Source of the DNA: Rhypophila decipiens
Taxonomy: Eukaryota; Ascomycota; Sordariomycetes; Sordariales; Naviculisporaceae
Length of the DNA: 64,000 bases
NCBI GenBank assembly: GCA_033297075.1
Contig: MU858141.1
Location: 1-64,000, forward strand
Direction: 5' to 3'
Part shown: piece by piece, positions 52,935 through 62,781 of the stretch
How the letters are laid out: the number at the start of each line of letters is the position of its first letter
How positions within the stretch are numbered: position 1 is the stretch's first letter
Made by a program: the position numbers and the translations under genes
Notes under the pieces: model-generated
What the model was told of the DNA's origin: nothing
What the model saw: only the letters and a program-made list of their open reading frames with translations
The model's database searches: none

Positions 52935-53909
52935 CTATTGGCAGCGCAAAAAGGCGACCACGAGAACAACCAACACGGCTTCGAGGATAGATTCCACCCG
53001 TAGGATACTGCCAACCGATGCTTTCGTCGTATGCGTTCCACCGGGTTCTGAGCCAGTTCCCGAGGCCTCCACCGTTGTAACAGCTACAATAGTCGTCGTG
53101 CTCTCATATTCATCGCCACCACCTCCAGTCGTAGTGGCCTGAGGGTCGTTTTCTGAAATCTCAGACGTTGGCGAAGGGGTGACAGGTGGCTGGCTGGTCT
53201 CGTCCGGGGGAGGTAGAGTGTCCTCGGTAGATGTCGCGGTAGTATTGGGGCGTGTCGTGACTGCAGACGGTGTAAATGTGATAAAGACGCTGCCGGGGAG
53301 GTCGATCGAGGTCGAACTGGGCTTTGCACGCATCTTGATCTCATGGTTAGGAAGACCACCGCCGCCCTGAGTAACTGCAACGACGCTGTGGACCATGCCT
53401 GGCTTGTGACGGGCACCAAGAATTTCCGCATCATCGTGGCTGGGCCAAAAGTGATTCCTCAGAGCGGTGGGCTGCGTTTCATGCTCGTTAATGGCTGGGA
53501 CCACGTCTGGCGAGGGACTGTCATGCGCGCTTACCTTGGCGGAATAAATGGTTCTGATGGTGTCGTCAGCACCCTTCGTGGCTGTTGCTGCTGTTTCGAA
53601 TAGACCACCGATGACTTGTTTGTCGTCGGCATGCCAGCCGGGGCACTCGGCCTTTCCCATGCCAGGTTCGCAGGGCGTCTGAATCATTATAAGGAAAAGT
53701 ATCCCCAGAACGACGGCCGTGCCTCCCCAAACAATGATCAGCTGCGCGATGGTCATGGGCTTTGTGTCCGGAATGCATCCCCAGAGGTAGCTCTTGCGGG
53801 CGGGAGGCTTGCCGGCATCATCTGGTGAATGATCTGGGGGCGGGGTCGAGCTGGGCTTGTTGGAGTCTTGGTCCGACTGATTATCGCGATTACGCTGTTT
53901 TGCTTCCAT
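52935..53909 (-). CDS. Ser/Thr-rich protein with one central TM segment and hydrophobic tail
   Basis: A single exon of 324 aa from Met 53909 (MEAKQRNRDNQSDQDSNKPS); the ORF is open upstream to 54101, but that part is not convincing. The N-terminal 45 or so residues are polar and probably cytosolic. A TM segment follows (IAQLIIVWGGTAVVLGILFL), then CEPGMGKAECPGW with a Cys pair, a middle region, and a long Thr/Ser/Pro-rich stretch (about 205-290). The C-terminus is hydrophobic (ILEAVLVVLVVAFL) and may be a GPI signal or second TM segment. The type resembles fungal plasma-membrane or wall proteins. Function is unknown. It belongs to a run of three surface-type proteins up to 58.9 kb. Confidence 0.65.
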   Translation of the reverse strand: MEAKQRNRDNQSDQDSNKPSSTPPPDHSPDDAGKPPARKSYLWGCIPDTKPMTIAQLIIVWGGTAVVLGILFLIMIQTPCEPGMGKAECPGWHADDKQVIGGLFETAATATKGADDTIRTIYSAKVSAHDSPSPDVVPAINEHETQPTALRNHFWPSHDDAEILGARHKPGMVHSVVAVTQGGGGLPNHEIKMRAKPSSTSIDLPGSVFITFTPSAVTTRPNTTATSTEDTLPPPDETSQPPVTPSPTSEISENDPQATTTGGGGDEYESTTTIVAVTTVEASGTGSEPGGTHTTKASVGSILRVESILEAVLVVLVVAFLRCQ

Positions 53910-55746
53910 TTTGCTGCTCGTGTTTGTGCGACGAGAAAGTTGAAAGGTTCGGTTCAGATTTTCGGAAGACGGTGAAATCGGTGCTTTGGACTGGAATTTT
54001 TGGTCTATGAGTGAATGAATGCTGAGTACTTGGACAAAAAGAAATCCTGTGAATCGTACTCCGAAAAGCTGTTGCAAGAGACGGTGAAACAGAATGGACA
54101 CGCGGGGCTGTGTGACAGGAGGTGATCCAGTGGTTTCGCTGATTCGCGGCGTTGACCATGTTGTAAAACTGTGAGAGGGGTCGGGCTGCTGGAATTGAGT
54201 GACAGGACAGTGGCAAACTTTTAATTCCAGTCAGACGGAGAAGTTGCAGCCAAAATGCGCAGGGAAGACAATGTTGGGATGAGAAGTGACATTGGAGGAG
54301 GAAGGCACGATAGATGAGGCTGAAATGGACCACAAGCAAAGGTGGGGACCCCATGTGTAAGTGACACCGTGCAACACCACAGACGTCAGTCGAAGATGAA
54401 GAAACGCTGAATGTGACATTTGTTCCAAGTTTTTGGTATACAATAGTTGATATTATCCCTGCTATCTTGGCTCCCCCAAGCTGCCTGTATGCTGTCGAGA
54501 TGCAGGCACAACGACACCCAAACCTTTCTCGGAAAATTTCCAAACACCCAAGCTTCGGAAGTAGTGTCCCAGCATAACTAACCATAGAGTCCTGGCTTTC
54601 TCGCCACCCTTTGCGTCACCTCCGGGTGATCATGTAAAAGACTGTTGCCATGGTCTGCCGCAGTGTCCGCGTCGAAAGTCGAGGTGGTAAGTGTTTTCAA
54701 TAGGGTTATGGTGGTAGATAATGTACGTGTAATCATTTCCGGTGGTGAAAAGCTCGGGGAACTGTGACCGAATTTTGGCTCGCCTCCACGGCTGTACTGA
54801 AGGGGAAGCTCTTGGTCGTGCTTGGAACCACCAATACGATTGGACTTGACTCCGGGTTTGGCGGCAAAGCTAGATTTTCAATATTAATTTCGGGTTCGAA
54901 ACAGCTTCAACGTCTTTCCGCCTTACCATTCTCTCGTTCATGCATGTGTCGGACTCGGAACCGAACTGCAGCCAAGGTGATGCCCGTTACAACTAGAGTA
55001 ATCGCCAAAAGTGTATATATAAGAAAGAATATTCGAGCCCGGGGACTCAGCCCTGTCATCCAAGCCGGGACCTTAGCTCACATCTCTGATAGCCGAGACC
55101 ACGTCAGAAAACAGTCTGTGGTGGGAAAATCTAACGTGGCTGGTTTGACGGTTAATCGAGTGGACGGCGGTACAAACGACGTTATCACGCAAGAAGTATG
55201 AGGTAGATGAAGAAAGTAACGGAGAATAGATAGAGGCACTGCTCACAAAGCACCACATACGTATGCTCTTCAACCTTTCATTGGTGAGCAATCCATGATT
55301 GCGGGATCTTTAGATGACCCGGTGTTGCTTTGATTGGTCGGACTGAAAGACGCCGGTAAGGCTGACAAGAACAATACCTTTGTTCACTTGCCCACTTAAG
55401 CCCAGTTTGTATCTTAAAAGACAAAGTTCTTGTCTCGCAGATAGTAGCCCAGTCCTCGGACCAACTTTACTGTCCGTCTAACAATTCCTCCAAAAGTTTT
55501 AGTATAAATAAACCCCTTATCCCGCCATCAGAAGATGCATGTGTTTTTTCTTTTCTCCACAGACAAGGGCTGGAAACAGAAGAACCTCTACACAAGACAA
55601 CTTTCTATCTACTCAAAACAGTACTAAACGCTGGTCGTTAGGTATTCGAGACGAGACAACTAGGTAGCGAAGTGACTTTAGCATCAGACGTCCTTAACCA
55701 CAATCCAATTTCCAGTGATAGAGTTGTTGTTGCCAGTGTAGCGGAA
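53910..55746. other. Divergent intergenic region of 1.8 kb
   Basis: Separates two surface-type protein genes that diverge. Short ORFs only. A TATA-like box at 55503-55510 belongs to the plus-strand gene. Confidence 0.45.
55503..55510 (+). promoter_or_regulatory. TATA-like box upstream of the Thr-rich TM gene
   Basis: TATAAATA lies about 240 bp upstream of the ATG at 55747; the 5' leader in between is A/C-rich. Confidence 0.35.
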
Positions 55747-56235
55747 ATGTCGGTCTTCAAAATGATGATCGTCTTGTTCTTGAGCGTGGTCACGGCCCGC
55801 CCACTGTTCATTTATTTTCCCAACACCACCATCACACCTCTACTCCCTCCCTTGGTCAACACCACAACAACCCCTTTTAACACAACCAACACCACCACCA
55901 CAAACCCGTACAACATCTATACGGTCCCCAATACACTACCCACCACAACAACCATCACTACGAGAGTCACAGCAACGACTACTCTCACCGCCGATACTGG
56001 GACTTTGGCCTCAGCCATAGCGGTGGAGAGTGAGCCTGCACAGAGCGAATGGAAGATTGATGCAAAGACCCTTGTGATCCTAGTCATGTCTTCCGTGGCC
56101 TTTATTCTACTCCTCTTTTTCATTTACTGGTGCATTTTCAGAAAGCGCGGAAACAGCGATGTCGCTGGCCAGAACAAGAAGAGACGGGTTGATTGCTTGG
56201 CGCCGGTGAGGATGGGTAATTTGAATCAGGTCTAA
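55747..56235 (+). CDS. Thr-rich single-pass surface protein
   Basis: A 162-aa single-exon product from ATG 55747 (MSVFKMMIVLFLSVVTARP); in-frame codons extend back to 55672, but this Met starts a signal peptide. The ectodomain is dominated by Thr and Asn with many NTT/NTS glycosylation sites (such as NTTNTTTTNPYN). A TM helix (TLVILVMSSVAFILLLFFIY) is followed by a short basic tail (FRKRGNSDVAGQNKKRR). The overall layout is that of small fungal cell-wall-stress or mucin-like sensors, without the WSC Cys-rich domain. Function is unknown. Confidence 0.75.
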   Translation: MSVFKMMIVLFLSVVTARPLFIYFPNTTITPLLPPLVNTTTTPFNTTNTTTTNPYNIYTVPNTLPTTTTITTRVTATTTLTADTGTLASAIAVESEPAQSEWKIDAKTLVILVMSSVAFILLLFFIYWCIFRKRGNSDVAGQNKKRRVDCLAPVRMGNLNQV

Positions 56236-56528
56236 TTGCTTGAGAGTGAGTGGTCATATTGCCTGCGGAAGCTAGGAGATTATTGGTCTCTTGGACAGGG
56301 CATGACAACAGAAGGTGTGTGGGTAGGTTTTCCTGTCATTACCGAATAATAAAACATTAACCATGGCTCCCTTGAGTCATGGATTGACCCAAAACAAAAT
56401 TGTCCCCTTTGCTTTATACTGTGACTATTGTACTAGCGACCCGTAAGACGAATGAAGTGACACTTCTGTTCCTTTGTTGATTGTTTGTTTAGTTATCCTG
56501 TATGCCGGGTACACAACACTATAATATA
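56236..56528. other. Short intergenic region before repeat copy 4
   Basis: 3' flank of the Thr-rich gene; the last 8 bp (56521-56528, ATAATATA) form the left target-site duplication. Confidence 0.5.
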
Positions 56529-56878
56529 GGCGTCTAATATTCAGGCACCACTACTCTCATATACAGGCACCACTACTCTCATATACAGGCACCAGTCCAA
56601 TACTACAAATTCAATTTCTCAAGGCATTTATTCCAGCTATTGAAGGCATTTATCCAGCCAATTAAGGCATTTGTTCTAGCCAGTTAAGACCTTTATTCTA
56701 GCTAGTTAAGGCATTTATTCGAGTCTAGACTATCTAACGTTAGTCAAGGCATTTTATTCCAGCCAGTCCAGTCATTTGTTAAGTCCAGTTAAGGCATTTA
56801 TCCCAATAACTGTAGTGTCTGTATATATGAGGACTGGTGCCTGTATATGAGAGGACTAGTGCCTATATATTAGAGGCC
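56529..56878. mobile_element. Non-autonomous hAT-like element with 22-bp tandem interior, copy 4 (most complete)
   Basis: The 350-bp element begins GGCGTCTAATATTCAGGCAC and ends GTGCCTATATATTAGAGGCC, which pair at 17 of 20 terminal positions; pairing extends inward through CAGGCACCAGTCC / GGACTGGTGCCTG. The exact 8-bp duplication ATAATATA flanks it at 56521-56528 and 56879-56886. Near the left end a segment of about 24 bp (AGGCACCACTACTCTCATAT) is duplicated. The interior has units of about 22 bp (AAGGCATTTATTCCAGCTAT type), at least six. No coding capacity. Ends match those of copies 1-3. Confidence 0.85.
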
Positions 56879-56886
56879 ATAATATA

Positions 56887-57349
56887 TGAGCCTAGCCTAT
56901 CACAGATATTTATTCACTGTAGCCTACTAGTACCAGAGTCGAGAGAAATACATCGATATCCTCAACTGGATGCCTCACGATTGTTCTGTGAACACATTCG
57001 TTGTGAGAAAACAATGTTATGATCTATAATAGTTGAGATCCTGGAATGACCCGACGCAGGCCGGACTGGAAATGAACGCAAGACGAAATGTTAAGGCCAA
57101 ATACAATGAATGACCAACCAAAGTTTCCTTCCTTCCGTACCTTGAGCAATCTGAATGCCACTTTGGCAAACGCAACCTGCGTTTTACCCCGTTACTCTGA
57201 TGATCTGCTCGGCCTGAGGGACCAGCCCCGTCGGCGTCAGAAAAGTAAAGCGGTAGAATGATAAACTAGCCAATAGGAGAGAAAAAGGCAACGAGTAAAA
57301 AGCCAATCTGGGGCAGAAGCCCAAGTCCAAATAACAAAGGTAACCCGAA
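56887..57349. other. Gene-free stretch
   Basis: 3' flank of the minus-strand surface protein gene; nothing recognised. Confidence 0.5.
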
Positions 57350-58891
57350 CTAATGAGTAAATGCCAAAACAAAAAGAACATAAAGGCAAGAGAGAAGCCC
57401 ACGAGTCAAGGTTCCAGAAGCGGTTGATCCGGCCGAGCTATGTGAGCCGTGTTTCGGCTTGGAGCCCCCTTTCGGCTTGGAGCCCTTGTCCTTATCGTTG
57501 TCGGAAGGCTGGCCATCACACTCCCAAACCCACACCGCCTCTCCATCGCGATTTTTCTCGCCCCAGCATTGTTGTCCGTCAGGCTCCTCGGCACAGTTCC
57601 ACATCCACACCTTATTCCCATCCAAATACTGTTCCTCCCAGCAGGGTGGCGGATCACGTGGCGACAGAGAAGTGTCGCTTGGCAGCGGAAATATGTCGCT
57701 TATCGAAGGAAGCTGAACGGTAGCTGTTTTCTTTGTCGAGAGTGTATAATGTTTGGGTAAGTCTCGGTACTTGTGTGGCTCGGGGGCTGGAAAGCCTGAA
57801 GTCGACTGAGTTGTCACAGTGGCACTGTAGTCCCGGCCGAAAATATCCGTTGGTAAGTCCCTTATCAGCTCTGTAAGGTCCCTATCACTCGGCCAAGTGG
57901 AACACACATCCCCTTTAACTACACCATCGGATTGTGTGATGGTGACCAGGCAGGTGCTCGTGAAGGAGGTGATGGTCGTGGTTGGGGGGGTTGTAGTCGA
58001 CGTAGCCAGCTCGGGGACTGCTGCTGCGCCTCGCTCTTGATGTTGGCCGTAGCCGTAGCCGTAGCCGGGCGGGTCCTGAAGCGTCGTGGTAATGGAGCTT
58101 GCGGAGGGCAGCAAATTACCCGGAGGTATGTCTGTGCTTTGTGTATTCAGTGTCGAGAAAGGGAAGGTGTAATGGCCATAGATTTCGCCCAAGGGTGATC
58201 CGTTCAGTACAACGCACTGTCCTGGTGTGATTCCCTGTGACTTGAACGACGGCCCTCCAATAAACAAGGTATCAGTATTGGTCCTTGGATAGCAACAGAC
58301 TGGAGTTATGGCAGGGTCCGTGACAGTTATCGGCCCGCCATCGGGGAAAAGGTTGACAACAGTCTCCCATCGCCTGTTCAAGGCATTTGGTGGCGCTGTA
58401 ATTGTTGGCCTCGGAACAGAAGCCGAAGCGGTTTTCGCCTGTGTATTATGATCCGTAGTCCCCTTGTGTGGTGTGTCGGTGAAAAGAGTATGCAATGCAG
58501 CGATGAGAGAAGTTTCATCCCCCGGAGGAAAAGCTCTGTGGTTGCTGACTGTGGTGACATGGCCGTCTTGGTCGGTAAACGTACGAAGAAGATCCCTTTG
58601 TTCAGGGCTGTAGCTTGCGAGGTGGAAAGAGTGTCGAAATAGAGCGGAGTTGTTTGCAAGTATGGAAGTGGAGTCGTTTCGGGTGCCCTGACCGCGACAG
58701 GCGGTCCGCCAATGGGAAAAGAGCTGCTTGTGGCCTCAGAGGAAACGGCCGAGCTGGAGGGAGCAGGATTGCTGGACTGGGCCGAAGAAGCAGCGGAATG
58801 GGCCTTGCGATGGCCTGGGATGGTGAGTCCGGCACAGAGAAGGGGAAAGACGGAACCGAGTAGGGCGATAAACGCCACAACAGGGGCGCGC

Positions 58892-58893
<2 letters not shown>
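57350..58893 (-). CDS. Secreted Ser/Thr-rich surface protein with tandem CW motif, possible GPI anchor
   Basis: Translation starts at ATG 58893 (MRAPVVAFIALLGSVFPLLC), a signal peptide lying directly at the end of an ATG/CAT microsatellite. A Ser/Ala-rich spacer follows. The first frame is open to about 58400, while the downstream part (TTVSNHRAFPPGDETSLIAA and on) is in another frame from about 58600 to 57350. The two overlap and must be joined by a short intron or a frameshift that I could not place. The latter part contains TTTT-rich linkers and two tandem 17-residue motifs, CWEEQYLDGNKVWMWNC and CWGEKNRDGEAVWVWEC. It ends with a Ser/Lys/Gly spacer and hydrophobic tail (LLSCLYVLFVLAFTH), suggesting a GPI anchor. 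Total about 500 aa. No family recognised. Confidence 0.65.

Positions 58894-58971
<78 letters not shown>
58892..58971. repeat. ATG/CAT trinucleotide microsatellite (about 27 units) abutting a start codon
   Basis: An uninterrupted run of ATG (plus strand) from 58892 to about 58971. On the minus strand it is the end of the 5' leader of the surface protein gene: the CAT repeat merges with its start codon. Confidence 0.97.
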
Positions 58972-59646
58972 CGGAAGGGCTCTCAACACTGCTGGTAGGT
59001 CTCTGTGTGGGTTCTTTGGGTTGTGTAGGCTGTATTTGTACAATGTCGGAAAGTCCTCGGATTCACAACAATGCAAAGATCAAGACTGGCCACTATTTAT
59101 ACTTCAGGTCTGGGGCACGTAGATCCCCTTAATGACCAGACAGTACTCCGCAGTCCTGAAATGAGCCAGAGAAGGGTTGGTGATTTTGCCTCTTCAGCTC
59201 TACATGATTCACTGCACGACACAGTAGCACAGCAAGGCTGATGGGACTGAATCTTGACTTGTCAGCCCCATTCAAGGACCCGGCGCTAGACGCATTTAAC
59301 GGAGCACAATGAGAGACGTCAACGCGGCCTGAGTCCGGATAAAAACATTGTCAATTCACACACACGATGCATTTTCTTCATGCTGTATTCGCAATACCTA
59401 TGAAGTTATCCGTTCTCCGGCAAATTTACCATCGTGCTCCCGAGTACAACCATACCCATCCCTGTCACCTCTCTGTACGTCCTTCATCACCCGCTGCTAA
59501 GTGTATCCTGACGCATGGTTCAAGTCCCTAGTCGAGAAACCCATCACCAGTCTTCCAACCCGGTACAACTGGTCCATCGGAATATATGCATGCGCAGAAG
59601 AGTCTGCTCCTCGTCCCAGATCGACTCATTCGCCGTAATTTCCCCA
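58972..59646. other. Gene-free stretch, promoter of the surface protein gene
   Basis: Upstream of the microsatellite on the minus strand. No gene seen. Confidence 0.45.
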
Positions 59647-60431
59647 TCAAGTAATCTTCTCTGGCTTTCTCAAGACTGGTTTAAAGTACGCGTTGGCCGT
59701 TGACCACCGTCGTCTCTGCTCTCTGTGTCTATCCCGAGCCTGGCCCTCGGGCTGGCCGAATATGTAGATGGCCAAGAAAATCAAAAAGATCAAAGTGGTC
59801 ATTTCCCAGAGGATTGAGACGTCCTCTTCTTTGAGGTCTGGCCGGAGATGCATGGCTGAGCCTTTTTCCCTATTTCTCTTTTTTTGGTATACTTTGCGGT
59901 ATGCAAGGAGGCTATCGGCTCTGACGGCTGGATTGTTGGTGTCTTTGATGGTACTTTTTTGGGTTCGGTATGTTGTTTGGCGTCTTGTTCTTGACACTGT
60001 CGTTATGGGAGATGGGAAATGAGACTTGGTAAGCCAGGTGATGAGGGCTTTCGATAGAGACCGGTCGTAACGTTGATAATTATACACCATGATATCACCG
60101 TCTGTACGGCGTGCAAAAGGAGACAAGCAGCCTCACACTCATACTAGTAGAGTGCCGCATCGTTTGACCCTACTCACATCACCACACACACGTCGGCGAG
60201 GTGGTCCTCCTCTTCATCTTTTCTGCGCTCGGGCATGAGCCAGCCGTGCATGCAAAGAGTCATCCTTAGCGTCACGACTTGCAGAGGCAAGTCTTCGCCT
60301 TGATTGCTGGATGCCATCTCTGTCATATTTTGTTGCTGCTGTTGCTGGGAGTTTGTTGATTGCGTTGGAGCGGCTTGTCGTGAGAGCACCTGCTTCTCTC
60401 CAGCTGAGGACCATATATGGACTTGAGTCAT
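59647..60431 (-). CDS. Small predicted membrane protein, unknown function
   Basis: Two coding-like segments appear to belong together. Segment 1 (60431 to about 60175) reads MTQVHIWSSAGEKQVL, a Gln-rich run, then LPLQVVTLRMTLCMHGWLMP and DEEEDHLADV. Segment 2 (about 60114 to 59647) reads GDIMVYNYQRYDRSLSKALI, a Thr/Arg-rich stretch, LLAYRKVYQKKRNREKG, a membrane helix (ILWEMTTLIFLIFLAIYIFG) and a basic tail. They are separated by about 65 bp that could be an intron; the best-looking donor (GTGAGT) is out of phase, whereas a weaker GTGTGG is in phase. If the intron is not real, segment 2 could start at ATG 60090. About 240 aa. I do not recognise the family. Confidence 0.5.
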
Positions 60432-60932
60432 GGTTGTGTGCGGAGGGGTTAGAAAGATAATTTATCATATGGGACACTCGATTGCCTGCACTTGGATAAG
60501 GCTTTTGATTCGGAACCCCATGGTGGGGACGAAGTGATTTTATTTGACCAAATGACCAGTGTTGTTGTCTTTGTCCATCGGGAAGCTGGAAACAGCTGAG
60601 CTTGAAACATGGGAGCCACTGTGTTGTGAACAAAGAAAGGAATGCGGCCGACCACTCTGATTCAGGCACAGTTCGAACAAAGCAGTGAAGCACACTTTGC
60701 AACATTTGAGACAATAGTATGAAATGCCATAATATTACTTTACTTATACATACAGAAAAAGGATATCCACATTCGCTCATGCCTTTCTAGAACTCCATGC
60801 TTGGTATAACCTGCTAATAAACAAACGTGACCGGTTCATCCATCATCAAGTACTTGTGTGACAAAAGAAATCGCTAAAGAAACAAATGCAATGATATAGT
60901 GCGATCGAAGAGGAAGGGGGTCACTCGCTATC
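60432..60932. other. Gene-free stretch
   Basis: Lies between two minus-strand genes; no supported ORF. Confidence 0.45.
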
Positions 60933-61481
60933 TCAAATTCCGTGGCCTGGTTGGGATGTCAGTATGAGTCTGCTTGAGTTTAGCCAAGATATAGAGTGTC
61001 ACTTACGTCCAAGCTGCTTGCCTCTCTTGGATACCTCCTTGGCATGGTACTGCTTGATCTTGGCCCGTCTAGCCTCCTCCTCAGCCTCGAGTTCCAGCAT
61101 GCGGACGTGCTCCCGGGCCTGGCGGACGCTTTCTCGCGCAGCCATCAAGGCCCGGTCAGCCTCGCGCTCGGCGTTCTCGGCACCCATGACTCTCTCCCGC
61201 GCGGCTACGATGCTGGGGTCCATTTCAGTAGAGCCGTTGCCGTTGCCGAATGAGCGATGCAACAGGCTGCGCCGCTTGCCGATGGTGCTGCCGTCGTCCA
61301 CCTCGCGGGAGTGGCGTGATGTAGATGACATGGTGCTGCGCGTAGAGTCGGTAGGTGTTGGCGAGGGGTCTCGGTGGCGGAGACTTCCGAGAATACCACC
61401 ATGTCGCTTGGGTGGCTCTTCGTGAACCGGAGCGGGCGCCGGCTCTTGCACGGGTTCTGAGTTTCGTGAGAAGAAAGGCAT
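60933..61481 (-). CDS. Small coiled-coil protein, conserved in fungi, unknown function
   Basis: Exon 1 is 61481-61007; a 60-bp intron (GTAAGT...CCAG, phase 1) joins a 14-nt last exon (60946-60933), giving 162 aa ending GKQLGRHGI. Without the intron the frame stops two codons after the donor. The N-terminus is Pro/Glu-rich (MPFFSRNSEPVQEPAPAPVH), then HGGILGSLRHRDPSPTPTDS and a Ser/Arg-rich part that looks phosphorylatable. From about residue 88 there is one long helix (VAARERVMGAENAEREADRA ... VRMLELEAEEEARRAKIKQY), predicted coiled coil. It probably works as an adaptor or scaffold, but nothing identifies the partner. Confidence 0.8.
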
Positions 61482-62781
61482 GTTTGCTTAAGGCTTTGTG
61501 AAATTGTAGTTGCTTTAGTTGATGAACCTGATGCTAAGTTTGTAAGTTTGTGACTAAAATGATGATGGTCTGGACAATGCAGAAGGAGATGTCAGAGTTC
61601 CGCACAGAGGAAACATGAGGTATTTGAGCAAATCCCAACCACACTCGTCCAAGCATCATCGTGATATTACGCACTTGGCAAACCTGCTTTTTTGGTGTTT
61701 CGATCACTGATCAACACTGTGACGTCAAGGTCTAGAATTCGGCCCTCGACGCAGGTCGCTGCCCAATGAGAGGAAGGCGATGATGCGGCGGCGCTCCCAC
61801 ACACCATTTAGCCAGCCAATGCAGGGTCCTGAAGCCAGAACTTGGAGGGCCACTGGGTACCCTCCATGCCCTTTAAAACGGTTCAAAAGTAAGATGCCAT
61901 CCATCAGCAACTCGCTCGGGTTTTGGGACCTGACGAGAGAAGGCTTGAGGGAAGAGGTCAGGGATGACGCAACTCGTGGTCCATTGGCTGCTCGGATCTT
62001 GCTAAAGTCGCTGCAATGGAATCGTTGCAAGCTCCGAGTTCTCACGCCACGGTCTTGCAGCACCGGTGAAGATTGAGAAGCAACTATACGAATGCGAGGG
62101 TCTTCTTGCACGACTTGATGGGCACTGAAGGTAACGCTCCCATTTCTTGCACGAATTGATGGGGAGTGAAGGTAACGCCGAGAACGTCCCGCATGTCTGG
62201 TGTCTCGCAATCACGGGTCAAGGCTGGTGGTGGCTACCAGCAAAGGTTGTCCGGTTGATGGTGATGGAACAGAACACTGCACCTTGCCAAAGAACTCGCT
62301 GCAAGTTATTGTGCCAGGGTTCAAGATTAAGTGTATGACTCTTTCGGAGTTTTGGAGACCCATCTCAGTTGTGCCGTCGGCTGTGCAGTTTGCACTGAGT
62401 ACTAGTATTTTCTAATTTTTCTTCCTCAGCTGTCCAGATCCAAAGGCCAAGAGTGAGAGACTGAGACGGGGACGGATTGCTTCAAGCGGGTATGACGTTG
62501 CCCGGAAAGTGGGAAACGGAAGCTCCCGTTTCGGTCTTCCCCGAAGAAACCCTAGATCACGTGCCGTCCAAACAGACCCCCACCACTATTTTGCGCATTT
62601 TGCGCTAGCATCTGGCAGCCCCACTTGAACTGCACGCGTCGGCGTCAAGCTTGTGCCAAGCGCGTTGGCGGGCAAGTCGGGGCACGATTTTCCGATATTC
62701 CGTCACAATCAATTGCAAGCAATTTTGGGCAGCATCTCCATCCATCACCAACCCGACATCTATTGTCTCCTCTAATTCGTC
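61482..62781. other. Divergent intergenic region of 1.3 kb
   Basis: Between the coiled-coil gene and the SR protein gene. It holds an imperfect direct repeat (62103-62178) and unsupported ORFs. Promoters of both genes should be here. Confidence 0.45.
62103..62178. repeat. Imperfect direct repeat, 35 bp x 2
   Basis: Copies starting at 62103 and 62144 (spacing 41 bp) share TTCTTGCACGA, TTGATGGG and TGAAGGTAACGC with three substitutions. Confidence 0.75.

Noticed and set aside
58712..59122. Plus ORF with a poly-Met run
   Set aside because: It is the antisense reading of the microsatellite and signal-peptide region of the minus-strand gene.
61725..62210. Minus ORF of 161 aa in the last intergenic region
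   Set aside because: No domain, no splice context and overlap with a direct repeat; both strands have similar short ORFs.
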